Assembly: GCA_016699695.1 (NCBI GenBank)
Contig: CP065006.1
Span: 2,790,001 to 2,854,000 of the forward strand
Length of the DNA stretch: 64,000 nt
Origin: Bacteroidota bacterium
Lineage (GTDB): Bacteria > Bacteroidota > Bacteroidia > Bacteroidales > UBA10428
Direction of reading: 5' to 3'
Positions 18,138 through 26,600 of this stretch are shown here, one piece after another. Numbering within the stretch: position 1 is the stretch's first letter; each line of letters starts with the position of its first letter. The notes beneath the pieces were generated by a model that worked only from the letters and a program-made list of their open reading frames with translations, did no database searches and was not told the origin of the DNA. The position numbers were made by a program, and so were the translations under genes.

Positions 18138-18437
18138 ATGAACATTAAAATTAACTCTGTAAGAGTTTCTCCCACCAGCAAACTCGAAGCTTTTGTTCAG
18201 GAAAAAGTAAAGAAACTTGGTCAATATTCTGATGAGATTATTGGGGCAGAAGTTTTTCTAAAAATCGAGAATGCGCAGGAAATGGACAATAAGGTAGTAG
18301 AAATCCGGATGGATATTCCAGGGAATGACCTTTTTATTAAAAAACAAAGTAAAACCTTTGAAGAAGCCACTGATCTGGCGGTTGACTCCTTGAAACGGCA
18401 GCTTACAAAATTCAAGGAAAAGCGCCGGGGACAATGA
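18138..18437 (+). CDS. hpf: Short-form ribosome hibernation promoting factor (HPF/RaiA/YfiA)
   Basis: A 99-residue protein of the S30AE family. It binds the 30S decoding region in slow growth and promotes inactive ribosome dimers or protects 70S particles. The N-terminal strand-helix pattern (MNIKINSVRVSPTSKLEAFVQEKVKKLGQY), the central VEIRMDIPGNDLFIKKQSKTFEEATDLAVDSLKRQL and the basic tail FKEKRRGQ are typical of the short form; no C-terminal dimerisation domain is present. It starts 21 bp after xerC with a perfect AAGGAGG at 7-nt spacing, which is exceptional for this phylum and may tie its translation to ribosomes whose anti-Shine-Dalgarno is exposed. Confidence 0.9.
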   Translation: MNIKINSVRVSPTSKLEAFVQEKVKKLGQYSDEIIGAEVFLKIENAQEMDNKVVEIRMDIPGNDLFIKKQSKTFEEATDLAVDSLKRQLTKFKEKRRGQ

Positions 18438-18470
18438 TTTTAACCGCAATAAAAAAAATGTAAAATTTGT

Positions 18471-18500
18471 TTTGCGGTAAATAAAATATTTATACATTTG
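18471..18500 (+). promoter_or_regulatory. Promoter of the tRNA-Thr/tRNA-Tyr unit
   Basis: TTTG at 18471-18474, 18-bp spacer, TACATTTG at 18493-18500, fitting the phylum consensus. The transcript should begin about 18507, some 50 nt before tRNA-Thr. Confidence 0.75.
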
Positions 18501-18502
18501 CG

Positions 18503-18541
18503 AACCGATTTCGAAAGGTAATTTACCTGCCGAAATCGGTT
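18503..18541 (+). promoter_or_regulatory. Stable hairpin in the tRNA leader
   Basis: An 11-bp outer stem AACCGATTTCG/CGAAATCGGTT (18503-18513 with 18531-18541) plus an inner 5-bp stem AGGTA/TACCT (18516-18520 with 18524-18528), separated by a small internal loop. It sits exactly where transcription is predicted to begin. It could be a terminator for hpf (though it lacks a T run) or a 5' leader structure. Confidence 0.6.
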
Positions 18542-18557
18542 GTTCTTTCATAAGTAT

Positions 18558-18634
18558 GCCGATGTAGCTCAGTTGGCCAGAGCAGCTGATTTGTAATCAG
18601 CTGGTCGGGGGTTCGAATCCCTCCATCGGCTCCA
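18558..18634 (+). tRNA. tRNA-Thr (anticodon TGT)
   Basis: The cloverleaf is complete: acceptor GCCGATG/CATCGGC, D-arm AGCTCAGTTGG, anticodon stem GCTGA/TCAGC with loop TTTGTAA (anticodon TGT), and T-loop GTTCGAATC. The CCA end is encoded (18632-18634). It is the first gene of a short tRNA transcript. Confidence 0.95.
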
Positions 18635-18640
18635 AAAATA

Positions 18641-18723
18641 GGGGAGATACCAAAGCGGCCAACTGGGGCAGACTGTAAATCTGCTGTCGAATGACTTCGT
18701 AGGTTCGAATCCTGCTCTCCCCA
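18641..18723 (+). tRNA. tRNA-Tyr (anticodon GTA)
   Basis: An 83-nt class II tRNA with a long variable arm. Acceptor GGGGAGA/TCTCCCC, anticodon GTA in loop CTGTAAA, T-loop GTTCGAATC. No CCA is encoded. It is followed at once by a run of eight T residues that may end the transcript. Confidence 0.95.
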
Positions 18724-18980
18724 CTTTTTTTTGTGTGAGCGAGTAGTTTATACTACGCTCTATTCTTATGAAATAGAACAACAGATTACTGGTCCATAAT
18801 AGATTTTGCTCCTAACCAAAGGTTTACAAAAAGGATTATGGGATATCATTTACAAAAATGATTTCTGGTAATTGAAAAAGGTTCTTTTGTTGCTTAGGCT
18901 AAGAAATTGGAAAGCAGTTTTTATTTATTCAGGGCAGAAAATATTTCTGCTTTGAAAAAATCAAAAAGCTTGTATATCAA
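18724..18980. other. Spacer between tRNA-Tyr and tRNA-Gly
   Basis: 257 bp with a T-run at its start. No gene and no clear TTTG/TAnnTTTG promoter were found, although a promoter for tRNA-Gly/tRNA-Thr/tuf would be expected here. A short inverted repeat GCAGAA/TTCTGC is present near 18935. Confidence 0.4.
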
Positions 18981-19053
18981 GCGGGAGTAGCTCAGTTGGT
19001 AGAGCATAACCCTTCCAAGGTTAGGGTCGCGAGTTCGAGCCTCGTCTCCCGCT
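18981..19053 (+). tRNA. tRNA-Gly (anticodon TCC)
   Basis: Acceptor GCGGGAG/CTCCCGC, D-arm AGCTCAGTTGG, anticodon stem TAACC/GGTTA with loop CTTCCAA (anticodon TCC), T-loop GTTCGAGCC. No CCA is encoded. Confidence 0.95.
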
Positions 19054-19058
19054 CAAAA

Positions 19059-19130
<72 letters not shown>

Positions 19131-19180
19131 CAAAATAGAAGATAGTAAATTACAAGTAAATATTTAATTAATAGTTAACT

Positions 19181-20368
19181 ATGGCTAAGGAAAAATTTGA
19201 CAGGTCGAAACCACACGTTAACATTGGTACAATTGGCCATGTTGACCACGGTAAAACTACATTAACTGCTGCAATCACAAAAGTATTGGCAGAAAAAGGT
19301 CTATCTGAAATCAGAGACTTTGATTCTATCGATAATGCACCAGAAGAAAAAGAACGTGGTATAACAATTAATACTGCCCACGTTGAATATCAAACAGAAA
19401 GTCGTCACTATGCACACGTTGACTGTCCAGGTCACGCGGATTATGTAAAAAACATGATCACAGGTGCTGCGCAAATGGACGGTGCTATCCTGGTAGTTGC
19501 TGCTACGGATGGTCCTATGCCACAAACACGCGAGCACATTCTTCTGGCACGTCAGGTAAACGTACCTAAAATTGTAGTTTTCCTGAATAAGGTTGATATG
19601 GTGGATGATGCAGAACTTCTCGAACTCGTTGAAATGGAAGTACGCGAATTGCTCGACTTCTACGAATTCGATGGTAGCAACACCCCAGTTATTCAAGGTT
19701 CTGCCTTAGGTGGTTTGAATGGCGATCCCAATTGGACTGATAAAATTATGGATTTGATGAACGCTGTGGATACCTGGATTCCGATTCCTCCACGCGAAAG
19801 GGAAAAACCATTCCTGATGCCAGTTGAAGACGTATTCTCAATTACCGGACGTGGTACTGTGGCTACTGGCCGTATCGAAACTGGTGTGGTAAACACTGGT
19901 GATGAACTTGCCATCATTGGTCTTGGAGACGCTGCCCGTAAAACTGTATGTACAGGAGTTGAGATGTTCCGCAAAATTCTTGATAGAGGAGAAGCTGGCG
20001 ATAACGTAGGTTTGCTGCTTCGTGGTGTAGATAAAAATGAAATCAAAAGGGGTATGGTACTGGCTAAACCAGGTTCAATTACTCCACATACTACATTCAA
20101 AGCCGAGGTATATATTCTGAAAAAAGAAGAAGGTGGACGTCACACTCCATTTCACAATAAATACCGTCCGCAGTTTTACCTCAGAACATTGGATGTAACT
20201 GGCGAGATTACTTTACCAGAAGGTACTGAAATGATTATGCCAGGTGATAATATCACCATCACTGTTCAGTTGATTACTCCGGTAGCTATGGATAAAGGTC
20301 TTCGTTTCGCTATCCGCGAAGGTGGACGTACAGTAGGAGCTGGTCAGGTAACTGAAATTGTTTCCTAA
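19181..20368 (+). CDS. tuf: Translation elongation factor EF-Tu
   Basis: 395 residues, the standard length. It is a GTPase that delivers aminoacyl-tRNA to the ribosome. G1 motif GHVDHGKT at 19-26, switch I ERGITINTAHVEY, G3 DCPGHADY, G4 NKVD, then the beta-barrel domains 2 and 3 (GRGTVATGRIETG; HTPFHNKYRPQFYLRT). It is cotranscribed with the tRNA-Gly/tRNA-Thr pair upstream and closed by a strong terminator. It has no Shine-Dalgarno; the AT-rich leader is usual for this phylum. Expected to be one of the most expressed genes here. Confidence 0.98.
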   Translation: MAKEKFDRSKPHVNIGTIGHVDHGKTTLTAAITKVLAEKGLSEIRDFDSIDNAPEEKERGITINTAHVEYQTESRHYAHVDCPGHADYVKNMITGAAQMDGAILVVAATDGPMPQTREHILLARQVNVPKIVVFLNKVDMVDDAELLELVEMEVRELLDFYEFDGSNTPVIQGSALGGLNGDPNWTDKIMDLMNAVDTWIPIPPREREKPFLMPVEDVFSITGRGTVATGRIETGVVNTGDELAIIGLGDAARKTVCTGVEMFRKILDRGEAGDNVGLLLRGVDKNEIKRGMVLAKPGSITPHTTFKAEVYILKKEEGGRHTPFHNKYRPQFYLRTLDVTGEITLPEGTEMIMPGDNITITVQLITPVAMDKGLRFAIREGGRTVGAGQVTEIVS

Positions 20369-20385
20369 TTGAATTAAAAATAAGA

Positions 20386-20419
20386 TAAAAAGGTAAGCTC
20401 TGAAGGGCTTACCTTTTTT
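20386..20419 (+). terminator. Rho-independent terminator after tuf
   Basis: A 12-bp stem (AAAAAGGTAAGC 20387-20398 with GCTTACCTTTTT 20407-20418) and an 8-nt loop. It separates tuf from tRNA-Trp/secE. Confidence 0.9.
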
Positions 20420-20472
20420 CTGGCATTAATAGGTGCATTTTCCCCTACAATAAGGGAATACTGAATTAAAAT

Positions 20473-20545
20473 ACGGGTGTAGCTCAGTTGGTAGAGCACT
20501 GGTCTCCAAAACCAGGTGTCGGGCGTTCGAGTCGCTCCTCCCGTG
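20473..20545 (+). tRNA. tRNA-Trp (anticodon CCA)
   Basis: Anticodon stem CTGGT/ACCAG with loop CTCCAAA (anticodon CCA), D-arm AGCTCAGTTGG, T-loop GTTCGAGTC. The acceptor ACGGGTG/CTCCCGT has one U-U mismatch at pair 6-67. G73 discriminator as in other Trp tRNAs. No CCA is encoded. secE begins 15 bp downstream. Confidence 0.93.
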
Positions 20546-20559
20546 CAAACAACGTACGT

Positions 20560-20757
20560 ATGAAATTTATAGCCTACTTAAAAGATACTTACAACGAGCT
20601 GATCAACAAAGTAAGCTGGCCTTCCTGGGATGAACTGCAGGAAAGTGCAATTGTTGTAATGATAGCCTCTTTAATTTTTGCTTTGGTTATAGCACTGATG
20701 GATGTTTCTTTCAAAAACCTTATGGAAGGAATTTACGGACTTTTTTATAACGCATAA
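20560..20757 (+). CDS. secE: Preprotein translocase subunit SecE
   Basis: A 65-residue single-membrane-helix subunit of the SecYEG channel. It has the conserved amphipathic segment YLKDTYNELINKVSWPSWDEL followed by a transmembrane helix (about residues 31-50, VVMIASLIFALVIALMDVSF). The start at 20560 (MKFIAYL) is chosen because the longer open frame back to 20488 runs through tRNA-Trp. It is 15 bp after tRNA-Trp and 18 bp before nusG; the tRNA-Trp-secE-nusG linkage is conserved in bacteria. Confidence 0.93.
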   Translation: MKFIAYLKDTYNELINKVSWPSWDELQESAIVVMIASLIFALVIALMDVSFKNLMEGIYGLFYNA

Positions 20758-20775
20758 GCAAAGGAGAAGTCGAAA

Positions 20776-21321
20776 ATGGAGCAGGAAAAAAAGTGGTATG
20801 TGCTTAGAGCAATTGGTGGTAAAGAAAAAAAAGCACAGGAGTACATCGAAAATGAAGTTGCCAGGTTAAACCTGCAGGATTATATTTCGCAGGTACTTAT
20901 TCCAACCGAAAAGGTTTACCAAATCCGAAATGGAAAAAAAATTAGCAAAGAGCGAAGCTATTTTCCAGGATATGTGCTTATTGAAGCTGCCCTGGTGGGA
21001 GAGATACCTCATATATTAAAAAATATCCCAAACGTAATAGGTTTTCTGGGACAACAAGGAGAAGAAGAACCAACACCTCTGCGTATTTCAGAAGTAAACC
21101 GGATACTTGGTAAAGTCGACGAACTGGTTGCCAGCGACGAAGAACTTAACACACCTTTTTATGTGGGTGAGTCGGTAAAAGTAATCGATGGACCCTTTAA
21201 TAGTTTCACTGGTGTGATTGAAGAAATAAACGAAGAAAAGAAAAAGCTTAAAGTAATGGTGAAAATTTTCGGTAGAAAAACACCTTTGGAATTAAGCTTT
21301 ATGCAAGTAGAAAAAGAGTAG
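20776..21321 (+). CDS. nusG: Transcription termination/antitermination factor NusG
   Basis: A 181-residue NusG. The N-terminal NGN domain (WYVLRAIGGKEKKAQEYIENEV at the start, SYFPGYVLIEA at about 61-71) binds the RNA polymerase clamp. The C-terminal KOW domain (GESVKVIDGPFNSFTGVIEEINEEKKKLKVMVKIFGRKTPLELSF, about 130-177) contacts Rho or ribosomal protein S10. It has a recognisable AAAGGAG Shine-Dalgarno at 20760-20766, 9 nt from the ATG, one of only two clear cases in the window. It is cotranscribed with secE. Confidence 0.96.
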   Translation: MEQEKKWYVLRAIGGKEKKAQEYIENEVARLNLQDYISQVLIPTEKVYQIRNGKKISKERSYFPGYVLIEAALVGEIPHILKNIPNVIGFLGQQGEEEPTPLRISEVNRILGKVDELVASDEELNTPFYVGESVKVIDGPFNSFTGVIEEINEEKKKLKVMVKIFGRKTPLELSFMQVEKE

Positions 21322-21376
21322 TTACACGACAGATGTACGCGACAACCAATAATGCTTCCTGGGCGACATCTTGTAA
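21322..21376 (+). promoter_or_regulatory. Structured leader of rplK-rplA (candidate L1 autoregulatory site)
   Basis: A 14-bp stem with two one-sided bulges: TTACA/TGTAA (21322-21326 with 21372-21376), AGATGT/ACATCT (21331-21336 with 21366-21371) and CGC/GCG (21338-21340 with 21363-21365), capped by a 22-nt loop. It sits between the nusG stop and rplK. In many bacteria L1 represses the L11-L1 mRNA by binding such a leader. The assignment is inference from position and structure. Confidence 0.5.
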
Positions 21377-21407
21377 TTAATATATATAAATCGGAAATAC
21401 CTGTAAA

Positions 21408-21848
21408 ATGGCAAAAGAAGTTGCTGCATTAATCAAATTACAGATTCGTGGAGGTGCTGCCAATCCTTCGCCCCCGGTAGGACCAGCCTTAGGTTCTAAA
21501 GGCGTGAACATTATGGAGTTCTGTAAACAGTTCAACGCCCGTACCCAAGATAAAGCTGGCAAACTGCTGCCCGTGGTGATTACAGTATATGCGGATAAAT
21601 CATTCGACTTTATTGTAAAAACCCCTCCGGTAGCGGTACAGTTACTCGAAGTTGCTAAAATCAAAAGTGGTTCAGCCGAACCAAACCGGATTAAAGTAGC
21701 ATCGGTAACCTGGGATCAGGTGAAAGCAATTGCTGAAGACAAAATGCCAGATTTAAATGCATTTACTGTCAAATCGGCTATGCAAATGGTAGCAGGCACT
21801 GCGAGAAGTATGGGAATAACTGTCAAAGGACAATTTCCAACACTTTAA
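21408..21848 (+). CDS. rplK: 50S ribosomal protein uL11
   Basis: A 146-residue uL11. It forms the base of the ribosomal stalk at the GTPase-associated centre together with 23S rRNA and the uL10/bL12 stalk. The family signature LQIRGGAANPSPPVGPALGSKGVNIMEFCKQFNART is at about residues 10-45, and the C-terminal rRNA-binding part (MPDLNAFTVKSAMQMVAGTARSMGI) is complete. It lies 86 bp after nusG behind a structured leader and 22 bp before rplA. Confidence 0.97.
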   Translation: MAKEVAALIKLQIRGGAANPSPPVGPALGSKGVNIMEFCKQFNARTQDKAGKLLPVVITVYADKSFDFIVKTPPVAVQLLEVAKIKSGSAEPNRIKVASVTWDQVKAIAEDKMPDLNAFTVKSAMQMVAGTARSMGITVKGQFPTL

Positions 21849-21870
21849 AACTTAATACGTCGGAACAACA

Positions 21871-22566
21871 ATGGCTAGATTGACTAAAAATCAAAAGATT
21901 GCATTAGAGAAAATTGAGCCTGGTAAGCAATACCATCTAATGGAAGCTGCATCGCTGGTGAAGGAAGTTACCTTTACCAAATTTGACGCTTCGGTAGACA
22001 TCGACATCCGTTTGGGTGTAGACCCCCGTAAAGCAAACCAGATGGTTCGTGGAGTAGTAACACTTCCCCACGGTACTGGTAAAGACACTCGGGTATTGGT
22101 ATTGTGTACTCCAGATAAGGAATCTGAGGCTAAAGAAGCTGGTGCCGACCATGTAGGTTTAGATGATTTTATTGAAAAAATCGAGAAAGGATGGACTGAT
22201 GTGGATGTAATCATCACCATGCCATCTGTAATGGGAAAAGTAGGTAAACTTGGACGTATTCTAGGTCCACGTGGTTTGATGCCCAACCCCAAAAGTGGAA
22301 CCGTTACCGTAGAAATTGGTAAGGCTGTGAAAGAAGTAAAAGCCGGTAAAATCGATTTCAAAGTTGATAAATACGGAATTGTTCATACCACTATTGGTAA
22401 GGCATCGTTTACCCCGGAAAAGCTCGCCGAAAATGCCCGCGAATTTATTCATACGATCGTAAAACTTAAACCCACATCGGCAAAAGGTACTTATATCAGG
22501 AGCATCGCTCTTTCAAGTACCATGAGTCCTGGTGTTCGAGTCGATGCAAAAAGAATAGATGATTAA
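21871..22566 (+). CDS. rplA: 50S ribosomal protein uL1
   Basis: A 231-residue uL1, which binds the mobile L1 stalk of 23S rRNA at the E site and often represses its own operon. MPSVMGKVGKLGRILGPRGLMPNPKSGTVT (about residues 110-140) is the conserved RNA-binding loop. The length is standard. It is translated from the rplK-rplA message, with rplJ 21 bp downstream. Confidence 0.97.
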   Translation: MARLTKNQKIALEKIEPGKQYHLMEAASLVKEVTFTKFDASVDIDIRLGVDPRKANQMVRGVVTLPHGTGKDTRVLVLCTPDKESEAKEAGADHVGLDDFIEKIEKGWTDVDVIITMPSVMGKVGKLGRILGPRGLMPNPKSGTVTVEIGKAVKEVKAGKIDFKVDKYGIVHTTIGKASFTPEKLAENAREFIHTIVKLKPTSAKGTYIRSIALSSTMSPGVRVDAKRIDD

Positions 22567-22587
22567 TTTTAAAAATCGAAGACTTTT

Positions 22588-23109
22588 ATGACACGGGACG
22601 AAAAACAACAGATAATAGATAACCTTGCTCAACAATTATCTGAGTCGAAACACTTTTACCTTGCCGATATTGAGGCGCTCAATGCTGAGCAATCAAGCAG
22701 GCTAAGGAGAAAATGTTTTGAGAAAGAGATTAAATTGATCGTTGTTAAAAATACCCTTCTTAAGAAAGCTCTGGAGAAAACTGAAGGTAACTATGAAGAA
22801 TTGTTCCCAATTCTGAAAAAGAATACCTCAATTTTGCTGACTCAACAAAGCAGCATACCTGCCAAGCTTATTAAAGAGCTGCGTCGCGAATGGGAGAAAC
22901 CCATTCTCAAAGGAGCTTATGTAGAAGAATCGGTATATATTGGCGACAATCAATTGGATGCTCTTGCTAGCATTAAATCTAAGGAAGAACTTATTGGTGA
23001 CATTGTGGCTCTGCTTCAATCGCCCACCAAAAATGTTATTTCTGCTCTACAGTCGGGTGGTAACAAACTCGCTGGAATTGTAAAAACTTTACAAGAAAAA
23101 GAATCATAA
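22588..23109 (+). CDS. rplJ: 50S ribosomal protein uL10
   Basis: A 173-residue uL10, the scaffold that carries bL12 dimers on the ribosomal stalk. The N-terminal rRNA-binding domain has LRRKCFEKEIKLIVVKNTLLKKALEKT; the C-terminal helix (ALLQSPTKNVISALQSGGNKLAGIVKTLQEK) is the bL12-binding spine. It is 26 bp before rplL. No separate L10 leader of the Gram-positive or enteric kind is visible in the 21 bp before it. Confidence 0.95.
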   Translation: MTRDEKQQIIDNLAQQLSESKHFYLADIEALNAEQSSRLRRKCFEKEIKLIVVKNTLLKKALEKTEGNYEELFPILKKNTSILLTQQSSIPAKLIKELRREWEKPILKGAYVEESVYIGDNQLDALASIKSKEELIGDIVALLQSPTKNVISALQSGGNKLAGIVKTLQEKES

Positions 23110-23135
23110 TTTAAATAGTAAAAAATAATACGAAA

Positions 23136-23513
23136 ATGGCAGATTTGAAAGCTTTTGCTGAACAGCTCGTAAATCTTACTGTTAAAGAAGTTAACGAACT
23201 AGCTGAAATTCTTAAAAAAGAGTACGGTATCGAACCTGCAGCTGCTGCTGTAGCTGTTGCTGCACCTGCGGCAGGCGGTGGCGCTGCTGCTGTGGAAGAA
23301 AAAACATCCTTCGATGTAATTCTGAAATCGCCAGGTGGAGCCAAATTACAAATTGTTAAACTGGTAAAAGAACTTACCGGCCTTGGCTTAAAAGAGGCTA
23401 AAGAAGTAGTTGACAAGGCACCTGCACCCATCAAAGAAGGTGTTACAAAAGATGAAGCTAACGCATTAAAAGCACAATTAGAAGAAGCAGGAGCTGAAGT
23501 TGAACTTAAATAA
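23136..23513 (+). CDS. rplL: 50S ribosomal protein bL12
   Basis: A 125-residue bL7/L12. It has the N-terminal dimerisation helices (MADLKAFAEQLVNLTVKEVNELAEILKKEYGIEP), an Ala/Gly-rich hinge (about 36-52) and the C-terminal factor-binding domain with SPGGAKLQIVKLVKELTGLGLKEAKEVVDKAP. It recruits translation GTPases. It is the last ribosomal gene before rpoB and is followed by a hairpin likely to reduce read-through into rpoBC. Confidence 0.97.
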   Translation: MADLKAFAEQLVNLTVKEVNELAEILKKEYGIEPAAAAVAVAAPAAGGGAAAVEEKTSFDVILKSPGGAKLQIVKLVKELTGLGLKEAKEVVDKAPAPIKEGVTKDEANALKAQLEEAGAEVELK

Positions 23514-23549
23514 GACATTAAGATACACATATAGCTCTTAGTGGTTTAG

Positions 23550-23580
23550 TCCCGATCCCGAGTTTTTCGGGACATCGGGA
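23550..23580 (+). promoter_or_regulatory. rplL-rpoB intergenic hairpin (attenuator or processing site)
   Basis: A 12-bp stem TCCCGATCCCGA (23550-23561) with TCGGGACATCGGGA (23567-23580), which has a 2-nt bulge, and a 5-nt loop. There is no T run, so it is not a full terminator. In many bacteria a hairpin here partly terminates transcription or is an RNase III site, lowering rpoBC relative to ribosomal proteins. Confidence 0.65.
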
Positions 23581-23636
23581 TTAAGCCCTTTTGTCATTTA
23601 AAGTAATTTAAGTTCCGAAATTTTATTCTTCAGATA

Positions 23637-26600
23637 ATGTCAGCGAAAAATTCAGTAAACGAAAGGATATCTTTCGCTTCACTCAAAAGTCAACTCGAAT
23701 ACCCCGATTTTCTTGAAATACAGTTAAAATCTTTTAAAGAGTTTTTCCAACTCGATACAACCCCCGAAGACCGAGGGAATGAAGGATTATGCAAAGTATT
23801 TCACGAGAATTTCCCCATTTCCGATACACGCAACAATTTTGTGTTGGAATTTATCGATTATTTCATCGATCCACCACGATACTCCATTGACGAGTGTATA
23901 GAGCGTGGCCTTACCTACAGCGTGCCTCTTAAAGCAAAGTTAAAGCTTTATTGCACCGACCCCGAACACGAAGATTTCGATACTGTAATTCAGGATGTGT
24001 ACCTGGGAACTATTCCTTACATGACTGAACGCGGGTTATTCGTTATCAATGGTGCCGAAAGGGTAGTGGTCTCCCAATTGCACCGGTCTCCCGGAGTTTT
24101 CTTTGGTCAAAGCCTTCACGCCAACGGCACAAAACTCTACTCGGCGCGGATTATTCCTTTCCGTGGTTCGTGGATTGAGTTTGCTACCGATATCAACAAC
24201 GTGATGTATGCCTACATCGATCGTAAGAAAAAGTTGCCCGTGACTACTCTGTTGCGCTCAATTGGTTACGAAAGCGATAAAGATATTCTTGAGATTTTTG
24301 ATCTGGCTGACGAGATTAAAGTATCGAAAGCAGTACTAAAAAAATTAATTGGCCGCAGGCTTGCCGCCCGCGTGTTAAAAACATGGGTCGAAGACTTTGT
24401 GGACGAAGATACCGGTGAAGTGGTATCGATTGAACGGAACGAAGTCATTATCGACCGCGAAACTGTGCTTGAGAAAGACCATGTCGACGAAATTGTCGAT
24501 GCCGGTGCGAAAACCATTCTTTTGCACAAAGAAAACCTGAATCAGATTGATCACGAGATCATCTACAACACCCTTCAGAAAGACCCTTGTAACTCGGAGA
24601 AAGAAGCGGTATTGTACATCTATCGTCAATTGCGGAATTCTGAACCACCCGATGAGGCTACAGCCCGCGATGTGATCGACAAGCTTTTCTTTTCCGATAA
24701 ACGCTACGACCTCGGCGAGGTTGGACGTTACAGGATTAACAAAAAATTGAAACTCAACACCTCAAGTGATGTAAAGGTTCTTACCAAAGAAGACATCATT
24801 GAGATTATAAAATACCTGATCGAACTCATCAACTCCAAAACGGATGTTGACGATATCGATCACTTGAGTAACCGTCGTGTGCGCACCGTAGGCGAGCAGC
24901 TCTACAACCAGTTTGGAGTTGGTTTGGCACGTATGGCCCGCACCATTCGTGAGCGTATGAATGTGCGCGACAATGAGGTGTTTACACCTATTGATCTGAT
25001 CAATTCGAAAACGCTTTCATCGGTTATCAATTCATTTTTTGGTACCAACCAGCTGTCGCAGTTTATGGACCAGACCAATCCGCTCTCGGAGATGACCCAT
25101 AAACGTCGTCTTTCAGCACTCGGACCTGGTGGACTTTCGCGTGAGCGCGCTGGTTTTGAGGTACGCGACGTACATTATACCCACTATGGCCGCCTTTGCC
25201 CTATAGAAACGCCGGAAGGACCAAACATTGGACTTATATCCTCGCTTTGCGTATTTGCTAAAATCAATGAACTTGGATTTATTGAAACACCTTACCGCAA
25301 GGTAGCTGATGGTGTGGTAGATCTTACTTTTGAGGGAATTAAATACCTTTCTGCAGAGGAAGAAGAAGGCGTTATCATAGCTCAAGCCAATGCCCCTCTT
25401 GATTCGAATGGGAAGTTTGTTCGTACACGAGTAAAAACCCGTCTCGAAGCCGATTATCCGGTAGTGGGCCCCAAAGAGGTTCACCTCATGGACGTTGCTC
25501 CAAACCAGATTGCCTCCATTGCTGCCTCCCTTATTCCCTTTTTGGAACATGATGATGCAAACCGTGCCTTGATGGGCTCGAACATGATGCGCCAGGCTGT
25601 TCCGCTAATGAAACCTGAAGCTCCGATTGTGGGCACAGGCATAGAGCAAATGGTCGTTCAGCATTCCCGCCTTTTGGTTGTTGCCGAAGGCGATGGCGTA
25701 ATAGAATATGTAGATAGTAACGAAATTGTGGTTCACTACGAGCTTACAGAAGACGAGAAATTCGTGAGCTTCGAAGGAGAATCGAAACGTTATAAATTAC
25801 CGAAATACCGTAAAACAAACCAGGGTACTTGTATCAACTTGCAGCCCATTGTGCGTAAAGGACAAAAAGTTGTAAAAGGTCAAATACTTACCGAAGGTTA
25901 TGGTACCGAAAGCGGCGAATTAGCCCTTGGACGTAACCTCATGGTGGCTTTTATGCCATGGAAAGGTTACAACTTTGAAGATGCGATTGTGATCTCTGAC
26001 AAGGTTGTGCGCGAAGATGTGTTTACTTCTATACATATCGACGAGCATATGCTTGAAGTACGTGATACCAAACGCGGACTCGAAGAACTTACTTCTGATA
26101 TTCCAAACGTAAGTGAAGAAGCTACTAAAAACCTCGACGAAAACGGTCTTATCCGCATCGGTGCCAACATTGTGCCGGGGGATATTTTAATTGGTAAGAT
26201 TACCCCAAAAGGTGAATCGGATCCATCACCCGAAGAAAAACTGCTTCGCGCTATTTTCGGCGACAAAGCCGGCGATGTCAAAGATGCCTCTCTCAAGGCT
26301 TCTCCTTCGCTGTTTGGTACTGTCATCGACAAGAAACTTTTCTCGCGTTCGGTGAAAGACAGAAAACTGAAAGCGGCTACAAAGCCTATTCTCGATAAAA
26401 TCGAAGAAGAATTTGAGCGCAACTCAGCACAGCTTAAAGCCAAACTGATCGATAAACTCTTTATTCTTACTAATGGCAAAACATCTCAGGGTGTGAAAGA
26501 CTACCTGAGTATCGATGTGATTCCTAAAGGTGCCAAATTCTCACTTCGTGTGCTGCAGGATATCGATTACATGAATGTGAATCCCTTGCGCTGGACTACC

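Noticed and set aside
18569..18781. Minus-strand 70-codon frame with phrases such as GFEPTKSFDSRFTVCPSW and RWRDSNPRPADYKSAAL
   Set aside because: It is the reverse translation of the tRNA-Thr and tRNA-Tyr genes, a well-known database artefact, not a protein.
18901..18980. Short inverted repeats before tRNA-Gly considered as a promoter or riboswitch
   Set aside because: Stems are only 5-6 bp, and no TTTG/TAnnTTTG pair with proper spacing was found.
20488..20559. Upstream extension of the secE frame
   Set aside because: It reads through tRNA-Trp; the true SecE start is at 20560.
24900..25160. Checked rpoB rifampicin cluster for resistance changes
   Set aside because: The key Asp, His and Ser positions are of the sensitive type.
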